Below are positions 1 through 7,002 of a stretch of 14,537 nucleotides of DNA, one piece after another. Source of the DNA: Bacteroidales bacterium UBA1256 (lineage in GTDB: Bacteria > Bacteroidota > Bacteroidia > Bacteroidales > Paludibacteraceae). Position 1 is the stretch's first letter. Each line of letters begins with the position of its first letter. The translations under genes were made by a program, and so were the position numbers. The stretch lies in contig DBVU01000076.1 in assembly GCA_002308195.1 (NCBI GenBank), positions 3,889 to 18,425 on the forward strand, written 5' to 3'. The notes under the pieces were generated by a model. The model had not been told where the DNA came from, made no database searches, and worked only from the letters and a program-made list of their open reading frames with translations.

Positions 1-276
1 ACGCTCAGAGATGGTTTTTACGCTTATCTGGGAACGAAAGATGACAGACCAAGACAGAGCGACATTGTGGTTACAGGGGCAAGTTATACTTACGATGAAA
101 ACAACGGTCGTCTGAAGATATACAACGTGACCGGGGCCGTGAATATCACCGGACCTTACACCTCGATGGAGAAACCGGAAACAGACGAAAAAACAACGAA
201 GATTATCCGTAACGGACAAATACTGATACTCAAGAATGGCAAAACGTACACTACTCTTGGCGCTTTGGTTGATTAG
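1..276 (+). CDS. C-terminal end of a secreted protein with a sorting-type tail (5' end outside window)
   Basis: The reading frame is open from base 1 to the TAG at 274-276, so only the last 91 residues are present and the main domain cannot be named. A beta-rich stretch is followed by a charged linker (about residues 60-66, rich in E, T and K) and then a tail from about residue 67 containing IIRNGQILILKNGKTY. The same kind of tail ends the C10 protease at 6922-6999 (ILRNGQVLIIRDGKTYNVLG). Such short tails after a linker are common on secreted or surface proteins of Bacteroidales and are likely recognised by a type IX-like secretion route; that is inference from similarity. The next gene starts inside the tail coding sequence, at 236. 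A surface hydrolase or adhesin would fit equally well. Confidence 0.7.
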   Translation, partial: TLRDGFYAYLGTKDDRPRQSDIVVTGASYTYDENNGRLKIYNVTGAVNITGPYTSMEKPETDEKTTKIIRNGQILILKNGKTYTTLGALVD

Positions 277-1006
277 TGTCGTCGGCACCACACTGGCGGG
301 AACTAATCTGCAGATTTTCTATGACTTCGGCAGTTTAGGAACCGCATGCGAAAATCAGCGGAGCAACCGAATGACGACTACTCTGGAACTGTTCTATGGC
401 GATCCATGGGGCAGCACTTTTGCCTTTGTTGATTTTGACTATAATATCCATCCGAATGATCCGCAAAATACACCATTTATGGCCTATGGAGAGATTGCGC
501 GGTGTTTGAATTTTTGGTCACAGACGAAGGCCAAAGACCTGAGTATTCAGATTGAGTATAATGGCGGTTTGGGTTTGTATCGCGTGGGAGATGATATTCA
601 TGGCTATGCCATCAATCATGCGGCATTGTTGGGCCTGAATTATTTTCTGCACACGGAAGATTACAAGAACACTTTTAATCTAGAATTGCTGTACAAATAT
701 ATTGTGAACGACCAAAACAAATGGCACAACCAAATACCGCTTCAGTTCACATTTGTTTGGGGTTGCCGCGATTTTTGCACTGCGCCAGGATTGACTTTCT
801 CAGGTTTCCTAGATATCTGGGGCGAGCGAATGGGCGGACAACAGTCATTCGTTGTGCTGACAGAACCGCAACTATGGTATAACGTAGGGCAATGGTTCAA
901 ATGCCCGAACCTACACATTGGAACGGAAATAGAGTTCTCGTACAATTTTGCGGGAAGCGGATGGATGGTTAACCCGTGTTTGGGTGTCAAATGGTGCTTT
1001 GATTAA
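236..1006 (+). CDS. DUF5020 family, Tsx-like outer-membrane protein
   Basis: A protein of 256 residues with a signal peptide (KR at residues 3-4, hydrophobic core, likely cleavage after TTLA at about residue 21). The mature part starts with NLQIFYDFG and carries aromatic, alternating beta-strand-like segments: ELFYGDPWGSTFAFVDFDY, IEYNGGLGLY, the late LTEPQLWYNVGQWF, and a final LGVKWCFD ending in an aromatic and Asp. This is the pattern of DUF5020, a Bacteroidota family related to Tsx nucleoside channels, so an outer-membrane beta barrel is likely; the solute is unknown. The ATG at 236 is the only start that gives a signal peptide, and it lies 41 nt inside the preceding gene, so translation is probably coupled. 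The final residue is Asp, not the Phe usual for barrels (FD). Confidence 0.85.
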   Translation: MAKRTLLLALWLISVVGTTLAGTNLQIFYDFGSLGTACENQRSNRMTTTLELFYGDPWGSTFAFVDFDYNIHPNDPQNTPFMAYGEIARCLNFWSQTKAKDLSIQIEYNGGLGLYRVGDDIHGYAINHAALLGLNYFLHTEDYKNTFNLELLYKYIVNDQNKWHNQIPLQFTFVWGCRDFCTAPGLTFSGFLDIWGERMGGQQSFVVLTEPQLWYNVGQWFKCPNLHIGTEIEFSYNFAGSGWMVNPCLGVKWCFD

Positions 1007-1017
1007 GGAAAGTCGCC

Positions 1018-1045
1018 CCCTTCACCCTAAAAAAAGGGAGAAAGG
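1018..1045 (+). other. Imperfect hairpin after the DUF5020 gene
   Basis: Bases 1018-1028 can pair with 1035-1045 at 9 of 11 positions around a loop of six A residues (1029-1034); the core is CCCT/AGGG with outer TTC/GAA and CC/GG pairs. It sits 12 nt after the DUF5020 stop. No T-run follows, so it is not a standard intrinsic terminator. It may be an attenuator, a processing site or part of an interspersed repeat together with the TTAG repeats that follow at once. Confidence 0.35.
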
Positions 1046-1046
1046 A

Positions 1047-1075
1047 TTAGCGGGTTAGTGGTTAGGTATTAGTGG
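1047..1075 (+). repeat. Degenerate 7/8-bp TTAG(T)GG repeat
   Basis: TTAG begins at 1047, 1055, 1062 and 1069, giving steps of 8, 7 and 7 nt, mostly followed by GG or TGG. The array ends only a few bases before the antiporter start at 1084. A similar repeat in the opposite orientation (CTAA at 14017, 14024 and 14039, with CTGA at 14032) lies inside the U32 gene, which suggests a simple-sequence family dispersed in this genome. Confidence 0.55.
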
Positions 1076-1083
1076 ATTTAGGT

Positions 1084-2379
1084 ATGAAAAAAGGTCTATT
1101 GGCATTGAGCCCCATTTTTGCATTGGTGGCTTTATTAATTGGTTTTTCGATTTATTATCATGGTGTAAGTAATGCGCCACTATTATTGATTTTTCTACTG
1201 ACAGCGATTGTGGCGCTTATCAGCACTCGCGGCGAGAAATTGATAGACCGCATAGCGATTTTCTCTTCCGGCGCAGGAAGCAAGAATTTGTTGCTGATGG
1301 TCTGGATATTCGTTCTTGCCGGTTCTTTTGCTGCTACAGCCAAGGAAATGGGAGCTGCAGAAGCGATGGTGGATATGACCCTTCGATTGCTTCCTGCGCG
1401 ATTTGCGTTAGTAGGACTTTTCCTTGCATCGTGCATCACATCGCTGTGTATGGGAACGAGTGTCGGTACTATTGTTGCATTAATGCCTATTGCCGCCGGT
1501 TTGGCAGAAAAGACAGAGATGGCGCTTCCGATGGTAGCCGCGGCAGTAGTCGGCGGAGCATTTTTTGGCGATAATCTCTCATTCATCAGCGACACAACGA
1601 TTGTTGCGACACAAACACAAGGCTGCAAGTTGAGCGATAAGTTTCGATTTAATGTATTGATGGTTTTGCCTGCGGCGCTGATTGTGAGTGTGTTATATGT
1701 TTTTATGGGTAGCGAAGCGACGGAAATCAGCAGCGGAAACGGAGTCGGTTTTTGGAAAGTTATTCCCTATTTGATTGTTCTTGTCTGCGCAGCAGCAGGA
1801 ATCAATGTGCTCTTAGTGCTTGTTTTCGGAAACCTGCTAACTTGTGTGACAGGAATGCTTGACGGCAGTTTTGAATTATTGGGCTGGATAAACAGTTCTC
1901 TTCAAGGCGTGATGGGCATGGCCGAATTGATTTTGATATCAATGATTGCCGGCGGTATATTTGCGCTTATCAGTCATAACGGCGGATTAGATTTTGTGAT
2001 AGATCGTATGACACGGCGCGTTAAGACTCGTGCAGGCGCAGAAATGAGTGTTTGTTCATTGGTAGCTTTTGCGAATATTTGTACGGCGAATAACACGATT
2101 GCTATTCTATCCGTAGGAGATATCACTCGTCGTATCTCGGATCGATTTGAAATAGACCCGCGCCGAAGTGCGAGTCTATTAGATACAACATCTTGCTTTG
2201 TGCAAGGAATTTTGCCTTACGGAGCCCAATTGCTGATGGCGAGTGGTCTTGCAGGCATCAGCGCCATGAGTATTGTTCCGTATTTATACTATCCGATGTT
2301 ACTAGCGCTTGCCGTTTTGACAACTATTCTTACCGGTGCTGTTCGCGCAAAAGGTCGTTCACTGTCTTCACCGGATTGA
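1084..2379 (+). CDS. NhaC-type Na+/H+ antiporter family protein
   Basis: An integral inner-membrane protein of 431 residues, probably exchanging Na+ (or an organic solute) for H+. About eleven or twelve hydrophobic segments run through its length. The family signature GDNLSFISDTTIVATQTQGC is at about residues 162-181, and a second polar intramembrane segment, CTANNTIAILSVGDITRR, lies near residues 336-353; both are typical of the NhaC branch of the ion transporter superfamily. An upstream GTG at 1072 is in frame, but the ATG at 1084 gives the clean start MKKGLLALSP and leaves the TTAG repeat outside the gene. It lies 77 nt after the DUF5020 gene, possibly co-transcribed; no TAnnTTTG promoter is visible in the spacer. 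The last 50 nt overlap the convergent DUF4301 gene. The exact substrate cannot be read from the sequence. Confidence 0.9.
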   Translation: MKKGLLALSPIFALVALLIGFSIYYHGVSNAPLLLIFLLTAIVALISTRGEKLIDRIAIFSSGAGSKNLLLMVWIFVLAGSFAATAKEMGAAEAMVDMTLRLLPARFALVGLFLASCITSLCMGTSVGTIVALMPIAAGLAEKTEMALPMVAAAVVGGAFFGDNLSFISDTTIVATQTQGCKLSDKFRFNVLMVLPAALIVSVLYVFMGSEATEISSGNGVGFWKVIPYLIVLVCAAAGINVLLVLVFGNLLTCVTGMLDGSFELLGWINSSLQGVMGMAELILISMIAGGIFALISHNGGLDFVIDRMTRRVKTRAGAEMSVCSLVAFANICTANNTIAILSVGDITRRISDRFEIDPRRSASLLDTTSCFVQGILPYGAQLLMASGLAGISAMSIVPYLYYPMLLALAVLTTILTGAVRAKGRSLSSPD

Positions 2380-3691
2380 ATGTAGAAACCGGTACTTCAA
2401 CGAAAATAGTATTCCAACGGCTCATTGCGCCATTCCAGAGGCCCGGAAGTTCGAGTGCCAACAACTCTTTGCCGTCTTTCGATTTATTAGAGATAAATCC
2501 GGTTTGCGGATCAACGTACTTAGGCAAATCAAACGGTTTGCCTTCGTAATCGCGAATAGCGCATACCAAATCCACCGGATTGAAGTGAGTTGATTGCGCC
2601 ATGAGTGCAGGATCGCTAATTTGTGTCGATTCGAGAATTTGGCGAGAGATAGAGCCGTCTGCTTCGCGAACGAGGAACGGTCCTCCGCCAGGTTCGCCAG
2701 TATTCTTCACCACTCCACATACACGAATTGGTCGGTTGAGTTTAGCGCGCTCTTCATCGCTCAGATTAGGATCGCGGAGTGCCTCAAAAACGCGTTTTTG
2801 CTCGGTAACAAGAACTCCTGCAAGAATCTGCTTATAGCGAATAGTATCTTTCTTTAGGCGATCGGGAACGACATTGTCGATATTCTTGATAAAAACAATA
2901 TCTGCATCTTGTTGATTGAGATTCTCAATCAATGCGCCGTGTCCACCCGGGCGGAAAAGCAGTTTGCCATCCTTGGTTCGGAAAGGCGTGCCATCGGGAT
3001 TGGCAGCCAATGTGTCGGTGCTAGGAAGTTGTTCAGAGAAGGTAACATCGTAACGCACTCCATATTTGCTCTCGAAGCGCTTCAAATTTTCGGCTATGTG
3101 CTGACGGAACAAAGGCAGATGATCGTGGCTGACAGTAAAATGAAGGAATACAGTTGGTTTTTCTCCGTTTTTGGATGGAGCGGCGCAATATAGCGCCCCT
3201 TCTACCAGATGTTCCAAAGCAGGAGTACGCGCTCCATCACGATATTTGTGGAAAAGCAAAAGGCCTTTCGGCAGTTCGCCATAATGCATATCTTTGAGCA
3301 GATAACGTACGGCTTCCTGGCCTTCTTTTCCTGCCAAATAAGGTGCAAATGCGAAAGAGTCTTTGTGCGCCAAGAAAATCTTGATGAATTCGGTTTCTAC
3401 GCCATCTTCCAAATACTGGAAAAGATCTTTGAACATACGACTTGCAGCGCCAGAGGCCGGAACGAATTTGAGGATTTTGTGTCCTTCTGCGAGATAGTTC
3501 TGCCAAGTAGCGATGTACTGCTCTTGTTCGGCACGTTTAGGGGCGAGGATTCCATTTTTAACACTTGCCGGAGCGACGATATCCAAAGCGGGGAAACCTT
3601 GACGGAAATGCTCCAGTTGCTGTTCCGCTTTCTCAACGGAGATGCCATGAGCATGCAATTGCTCAAGATCTTGCTGCGTGAAATTGTTCAT
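2330..3691 (-). CDS. DUF4301 family protein
   Basis: A soluble, probably cytoplasmic protein of 453 residues with no signal peptide. It matches DUF4301, a Bacteroidota family of unknown function: KFVPASGAASRMF at residues 75-87 and FRPGGHGALIENLN at 246-259, followed by DADIVFIKNIDNVVPD (262-277). The Gly-rich first motif and the GGHG motif resemble nucleotide-sugar pyrophosphorylase folds, so nucleotidyl transfer is a guess only. The start (ATG complement at 3689-3691) sits about 40 nt downstream of a well-formed promoter at 3738-3769, which supports transcription as a single gene. The 3' end overlaps the antiporter gene for 50 nt tail to tail. Length is slightly below my recollection of about 500 residues for the family; nothing looks broken. 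Confidence 0.9.
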   Translation of the reverse strand: MNNFTQQDLEQLHAHGISVEKAEQQLEHFRQGFPALDIVAPASVKNGILAPKRAEQEQYIATWQNYLAEGHKILKFVPASGAASRMFKDLFQYLEDGVETEFIKIFLAHKDSFAFAPYLAGKEGQEAVRYLLKDMHYGELPKGLLLFHKYRDGARTPALEHLVEGALYCAAPSKNGEKPTVFLHFTVSHDHLPLFRQHIAENLKRFESKYGVRYDVTFSEQLPSTDTLAANPDGTPFRTKDGKLLFRPGGHGALIENLNQQDADIVFIKNIDNVVPDRLKKDTIRYKQILAGVLVTEQKRVFEALRDPNLSDEERAKLNRPIRVCGVVKNTGEPGGGPFLVREADGSISRQILESTQISDPALMAQSTHFNPVDLVCAIRDYEGKPFDLPKYVDPQTGFISNKSKDGKELLALELPGLWNGAMSRWNTIFVEVPVSTFNPVKTVNDLLREQHR

Positions 3692-3737
3692 GATTGTATC
3701 GATTTTAGATTTTTAGGCGTTTTTCGGAATGTGAGTG

Positions 3738-3769
3738 CAAAGATACTATAAAATTTTCATGTATGCAAA
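3738..3769 (-). promoter_or_regulatory. Promoter of the DUF4301 gene (Bacteroides type)
   Basis: Read on the minus strand, TTTG (3769-3766) is followed after exactly 20 nt by TATCTTTG (3745-3738). This fits the Bacteroidota consensus of a -33 TTTG and a -7 TAnnTTTG. Transcription would start near 3731-3734 and leave a leader of about 40 nt. Confidence 0.8.
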
Positions 3770-3842
3770 TTTTGTGGTAAAAAATGAAATGATTTTGCAC
3801 TTCGTCGATTAGTCAACCGGTTCGATTCCGTCTCGATTATAT

Positions 3843-3882
3843 CGCACTTATAACGCACTTATAACGCACTTATAACGCACTA
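3843..3882 (+). repeat. Tandem 11-bp repeat, 3.6 copies
   Basis: The unit CGCACTTATAA occurs perfectly at 3843-3853, 3854-3864 and 3865-3875, followed by a partial CGCACTA at 3876-3882. The period equals about one helical turn, so each copy presents the same DNA face. This would suit cooperative binding of a regulator or act as a bendable spacer; no function is proven. It lies between the two divergent promoters. Confidence 0.9.
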
Positions 3883-3904
3883 ATTTTAGTATATTTTGTT
3901 GCGT

Positions 3905-3929
3905 GTATTATATACATAGTATATAATAC
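3905..3929. promoter_or_regulatory. Perfect 11-bp dyad, candidate operator
   Basis: GTATTATATAC (3905-3915) and GTATATAATAC (3919-3929) are exact reverse complements around the 3-nt centre ATA. The symmetry and size fit a site for a dimeric regulator. As RNA the stem would be all A-U except for its two end pairs, and no T-run follows, so a terminator is less likely. Confidence 0.5.
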
Positions 3930-3989
3930 TGAATGTTTACGTATTTTAAAGAAATCAAAGCCTATTTGTTGGTTGAGGATAGCATAAAT

Positions 3990-4010
3990 AATATTTTTAA
4001 TAAAAATATT
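3990..4010. promoter_or_regulatory. 10-bp AT-only dyad touching the -33 box
   Basis: AATATTTTTA (3990-3999) and TAAAAATATT (4001-4010) are exact reverse complements around one base. The right arm shares two bases with the -33 TTTG of the protease promoter, so a protein bound here would compete with RNA polymerase. Chance is a real alternative in such AT-rich sequence. Confidence 0.35.
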
Positions 4011-4040
4011 TGCACATGTCAATTATTTTTTGTACTTTTG
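4009..4040 (+). promoter_or_regulatory. Promoter of the protease-led operon (Bacteroides type)
   Basis: TTTG at 4009-4012 is followed after 20 nt by TACTTTTG at 4033-4040, a full match to the TTTG / TAnnTTTG pattern and the same spacing as the divergent promoter. Transcription would start near 4045-4048, giving a leader of about 145 nt before the protease ATG. No equally good promoter was noticed in the spacers further downstream, so this one may drive the whole cluster to 14516. Confidence 0.8.
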
Positions 4041-4065
4041 CAGCGAATTTATTATACTGCTAGTT

Positions 4066-4133
4066 ATGGGCTTTCCGAAACGGGGATATTGATATTTTTG
4101 AAAAATAGCAAAACCTACAACGCTCAGCGTTGA
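4066..4133 (+). pseudogene. Fossil of a C-terminal secretion-tail coding sequence
   Basis: The last part of a small open frame here reads ILIFLKNSKTYNAQR and stops at 4131-4133, closely resembling the tails of the neighbouring secreted proteins (ILILKNGKTYTTLG and VLIIRDGKTYNVLG). In another frame the bases just before it (TTCCGAAACGGG, 4072-4083) read FRNG, matching the RNG that precedes those tails, and an ATG at 4066 matches the Met in FMKILRNG. The match therefore continues across a frameshift, as expected for a decayed copy rather than chance. It lies wholly in the presumed 5' leader of the protease gene. No matching upstream domain remains. Confidence 0.6.
4118..4132 (+). other. Small perfect hairpin in the protease leader
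   Basis: CAACGC (4118-4123) pairs perfectly with GCGTTG (4127-4132) around a TCA loop. It overlaps the end of the fossil tail, about 60 nt before the protease ATG. It could stabilise the leader; no T-run follows, so it is not a terminator. Confidence 0.45.
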
Positions 4134-4191
4134 GATTCGCTAATATATTTTACTTTTCATTTAACCAATAAAAAAAAACAAACAAAACACA

Positions 4192-7002
4192 ATGAGGAAA
4201 CTTTTTTTAGGGCTTATTGCCCTTGTACTCACGGCCTCGCTTTATGCGGGGACTAGAACCGCAGAAGAAGCAGCGGGAATTGCTGCCTCGTTTGTAAACA
4301 ATCAGCCTGCACTTCGCAAGGCGCACAAATCGGCACAGAGTGCTGCCACGATGCGTTTGGCATACACACGTCAGAAAGATGCATCGCAGGAAAATGCGTA
4401 CTACATTTTCAACCGCGCAGACAATGCAGGTTTTATTATCGTGTCAGCAGATGATCGCACCGCAGAAGATGTGCTTGGATACTCGGATGGCGGAGCTGAT
4501 TTTGACATCAACAACGTAAATCCAAATTTACGCTTCTGGCTCAACCGTTATGCAGAGGAGATTTCGGCCATTAACCAAGATCCGGAAGCAGCAAAACAGC
4601 CTCGCAAAGCGAAACAAGTGACAGCCATCAGTCCGCTTCTCAAGAACAGCAATGGCGAGGAGATTACTTGGTATCAAGAGGCACCGTATAACAACTATTG
4701 CCCTGTTGATCAACGCGACAACACACGCAGTTTGACAGGATGTGTATCCACAGCGACATCGGCAATTATGTACAAATGGCAACACCCGGCAAAAGGGCAC
4801 GGTACGCATTCGTACACTTGGAAAAATTGCAAGAACGACAATTGTACCCAATATTGGACGAACACCATAACTTCCAATTTCGACACCGTCACATTCGATT
4901 GGGCCAACCTGCTTCCTGCATACGATGGTGTAAGCTATACAACCGCTCAAGCGAAGGCAGTAGCATCGCTGATGTACAATGTAGGAGTTGCCGCTAATAT
5001 GCAGTATGGCGGTGATGAAAATGGAGGATCAGGCGCATGGACAGACGATATGGGTTATGGACTGCAGAACTATTTCGATTATGAATTCGACAAGTTCATT
5101 ACCATGTATTCAGAGAATGACTATGGAACAGCCGCAGTATCTCCCGCAGAATATAGTGTTACCTCAGCTCAATTCACTGCCTATTTCAATGCCGATTTAG
5201 AGGCAGGTCGTCCTATTCTAATGGGTGGAGAAGATACCAATGGCGGCGGTCACGAATTTATTTGTGACGGTCGTGACGCAAATAACAAATTCCATATCAA
5301 TTGGGGTTGGGAAGGCAGTAGCAATGGTTATTTTGCTCTCACATCGCTAAAACCCAACACAACTTACAACTTTTCGACTAACTTAGATGCTCTGATTGGT
5401 TTGCGTCCTGCTGTTACACTGCCAGATGCAAACGTAGATTGGTATGCTGATGGTGTACTGTTCGACCAGACAGTCGCTACCGCAGGTCGCTTGAGTTTCC
5501 CGACCAATACTCCGAACGACTGTGCCAGTGGTAAGAAATTTATGGGTTGGACCTCTGTGGCTAACTATGAAAGCGAGGATACTGCTCCGACTTATGCAAA
5601 AGTGGGTGACTTGATTGAATCAGACGCAACCTTCTATGCTGTTTATGCAGAGGAAGAAATAGGCGGCAGCACGCCTGTAACGTCAACGCTGACCATGTCG
5701 GACTATCAAGCTCCGGACGGCGCATTCGGAGACTTTACCTTCGCAGCAGACAAAGGTTCCGGAGCTAGTGATCCCGCCTATAACGGGACTGGAAAAGATG
5801 CAAGATATTATGCAGGTAACACTCTGACAATCAGTAGCAATAAAGACATGACAGAGATTGTTTTCAATCTCAGCTCTAAAGGTCTGAACCGTCTGGCTCC
5901 TATCACCGCGTCTGTAGGTACAATTGCTGCACAAGCTTCCGGTGACACCAAAGTGACATGGACAGGAAATGCACAATCGGTAACATTTACTGTAGGTGAA
6001 AAAGCGGACTACGGAACAGATGGTTCCGGGGCAGCCGGACAATTGGATTTCACTTCTGTTGCTATTACTGCAGGTGGTGGCACAAGCTACTACGATTATT
6101 CGACCGAATGCGGAAGTGGTACACCGACATATTACACCATCCGCTTCTTCGACAATGGCTCGCAAGTTGGTGAGACACAGACTGTACAGAAAGGCCAGCA
6201 AGCAACAGTTCCGGCAAATCCGACGCCTGCGTGCGAAGCATACACATTCGTTGGTTGGTGGACATCCACACTCGATGCGAACAACACAGAAGCAAAGAGT
6301 TGGATCACCAATTTCCGTGCGACCAAGGATCAGGACTACTACGCTATTTATAGCTTGACCGAAGATGGTGGAGAAACAGTTTTGACCGACAATTATGCTA
6401 AGATTACGGCTACGACAGATTTGACGACCGGCAATTACATCGTAGTAGGTTACAAGACCAACTATTACGCAATGAAGAATGCCATAAAATCGAGTTACTA
6501 TATTGACCAGCAACAAGTAACGCCAAATTCGAATAATGTCATTACCACAACTGACGGTAACATCATCTGGAAGATTACGGTTGAAGAAGATAGTGTCACC
6601 TTCTACAACGAAGCCATTAACAAATATCTGTATGTATACCAATCCGGAACACATTACAATCTCAGTTTGACCGATGGCACAACAGATATCAAATTCACTT
6701 ATTCAGTAAGTAGCGGTAGTTGGGATTTCATCTCCACCACGTTCACCGATCGTCATATGGAGTACTACGGAAAATACAGCGAGTTCACCACACATACTGC
6801 TGCAGGTGATCCGATTTATCTGTACAAGCAACAAGAAGAGACAAGTGGTACGACATACTACTCTTCTGTACTTTCCTGCACAGGAACAGACGTTGAGAAC
6901 AATGAGGTTGAGGCCAACTTCATGAAGATTCTCCGCAACGGACAGGTGCTGATTATCCGTGACGGCAAGACATACAACGTACTAGGCATACCCGTACAAT
7001 AA
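4192..7002 (+). CDS. Secreted C10 (streptopain-like) cysteine protease, multidomain, with sorting-type tail
   Basis: A protein of 936 residues. Signal peptide 1-19 (cut after LYA), then a Spi_C10-type propeptide with YYIFNRADNAGFIIVSADDR near 69-88. The C10 catalytic domain spans about 155-400: Cys184 in LTGCVSTATSAIMYKW, His354 in GGHEFICDGRD, Asn370-Trp371 in HINWGWEGSSNGYF, so all expected active-site residues are present. Two InlB/Listeria-Bacteroides-type repeats follow (about 414-488 and 647-722, the first with FMGW and FYAVYAEE, the second with FVGWW and YYAIYSL), separated by a beta-rich domain (about 493-627). A further beta domain (about 731-876) precedes the tail (911-936, ILRNGQVLIIRDGKTYNVLG). 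Export past the outer membrane and proteolysis of host or dietary protein are inferred. The ATG follows an A-rich leader; its stop overlaps the next ATG (TAATG). Confidence 0.93.
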   Translation: MRKLFLGLIALVLTASLYAGTRTAEEAAGIAASFVNNQPALRKAHKSAQSAATMRLAYTRQKDASQENAYYIFNRADNAGFIIVSADDRTAEDVLGYSDGGADFDINNVNPNLRFWLNRYAEEISAINQDPEAAKQPRKAKQVTAISPLLKNSNGEEITWYQEAPYNNYCPVDQRDNTRSLTGCVSTATSAIMYKWQHPAKGHGTHSYTWKNCKNDNCTQYWTNTITSNFDTVTFDWANLLPAYDGVSYTTAQAKAVASLMYNVGVAANMQYGGDENGGSGAWTDDMGYGLQNYFDYEFDKFITMYSENDYGTAAVSPAEYSVTSAQFTAYFNADLEAGRPILMGGEDTNGGGHEFICDGRDANNKFHINWGWEGSSNGYFALTSLKPNTTYNFSTNLDALIGLRPAVTLPDANVDWYADGVLFDQTVATAGRLSFPTNTPNDCASGKKFMGWTSVANYESEDTAPTYAKVGDLIESDATFYAVYAEEEIGGSTPVTSTLTMSDYQAPDGAFGDFTFAADKGSGASDPAYNGTGKDARYYAGNTLTISSNKDMTEIVFNLSSKGLNRLAPITASVGTIAAQASGDTKVTWTGNAQSVTFTVGEKADYGTDGSGAAGQLDFTSVAITAGGGTSYYDYSTECGSGTPTYYTIRFFDNGSQVGETQTVQKGQQATVPANPTPACEAYTFVGWWTSTLDANNTEAKSWITNFRATKDQDYYAIYSLTEDGGETVLTDNYAKITATTDLTTGNYIVVGYKTNYYAMKNAIKSSYYIDQQQVTPNSNNVITTTDGNIIWKITVEEDSVTFYNEAINKYLYVYQSGTHYNLSLTDGTTDIKFTYSVSSGSWDFISTTFTDRHMEYYGKYSEFTTHTAAGDPIYLYKQQEETSGTTYYSSVLSCTGTDVENNEVEANFMKILRNGQVLIIRDGKTYNVLGIPVQ

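Larger units (their letters stand above)
3692..4191. other. 500-nt divergent regulatory region
   Basis: No intact gene is seen here. An AUG-started frame of 66 codons at 3933-4133 is not convincing as a gene, because its first part resembles nothing and contains both dyads' flanks and a promoter. In order the region holds the minus-strand promoter (3738-3769), 11-bp tandem repeats (3843-3882), a perfect dyad (3905-3929), a second dyad (3990-4010) touching the -33 box of the plus-strand promoter (4009-4040), a fossil of a secretion-tail sequence (4066-4133), a small hairpin (4118-4132) and an A-rich stretch before the protease ATG. It is clearly more AT-rich than the genes around it. Confidence 0.75.

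Noticed and set aside
1018..1045. Intrinsic terminator after the DUF5020 gene
   Set aside because: The hairpin is imperfect and no T-run follows; kept only as a hairpin of unknown role.
1047..1075. Telomere-like TTAGGG repeat or eukaryotic contamination
   Set aside because: The repeat is short and degenerate with mixed 7/8-nt period, lies between bacterial genes, and a related copy occurs inside a bacterial coding sequence.
3209..3751. Plus-strand open frame of 180 codons opposite the DUF4301 gene
   Set aside because: The minus-strand frame has DUF4301 motifs and a promoter; the plus-strand frame is Phe/Cys-rich, matches nothing and runs over that promoter.
3886..3898. Additional plus-strand promoter at the TATATTTTG-like stretch
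   Set aside because: The spacing inside the -7 box is wrong for TAnnTTTG and no TTTG is found about 20 nt upstream.
3843..3929. CRISPR array
   Set aside because: The 11-bp repeats are adjacent without spacers and there are no cas genes.
3843..4010. Replication origin or plasmid iterons
   Set aside because: Tandem repeats in AT-rich DNA invite the idea, but there is no Rep gene, DnaA box cluster or partition gene, and the flanks are ordinary chromosomal genes.
3933..4133. A 66-codon frame in the intergenic region as a real small gene
   Set aside because: It starts upstream of the only good promoter, which lies inside it, and only its last 17 residues resemble anything, namely a decayed secretion tail with a frameshift. 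Treated as a fossil.
5683..6654. Antisense open frame of 323 codons within the protease gene
   Set aside because: It lies opposite the InlB-like and beta domains of a well-supported gene, is unusually rich in Cys, Ile and Val as mirror frames are, has no promoter or recognisable motif.
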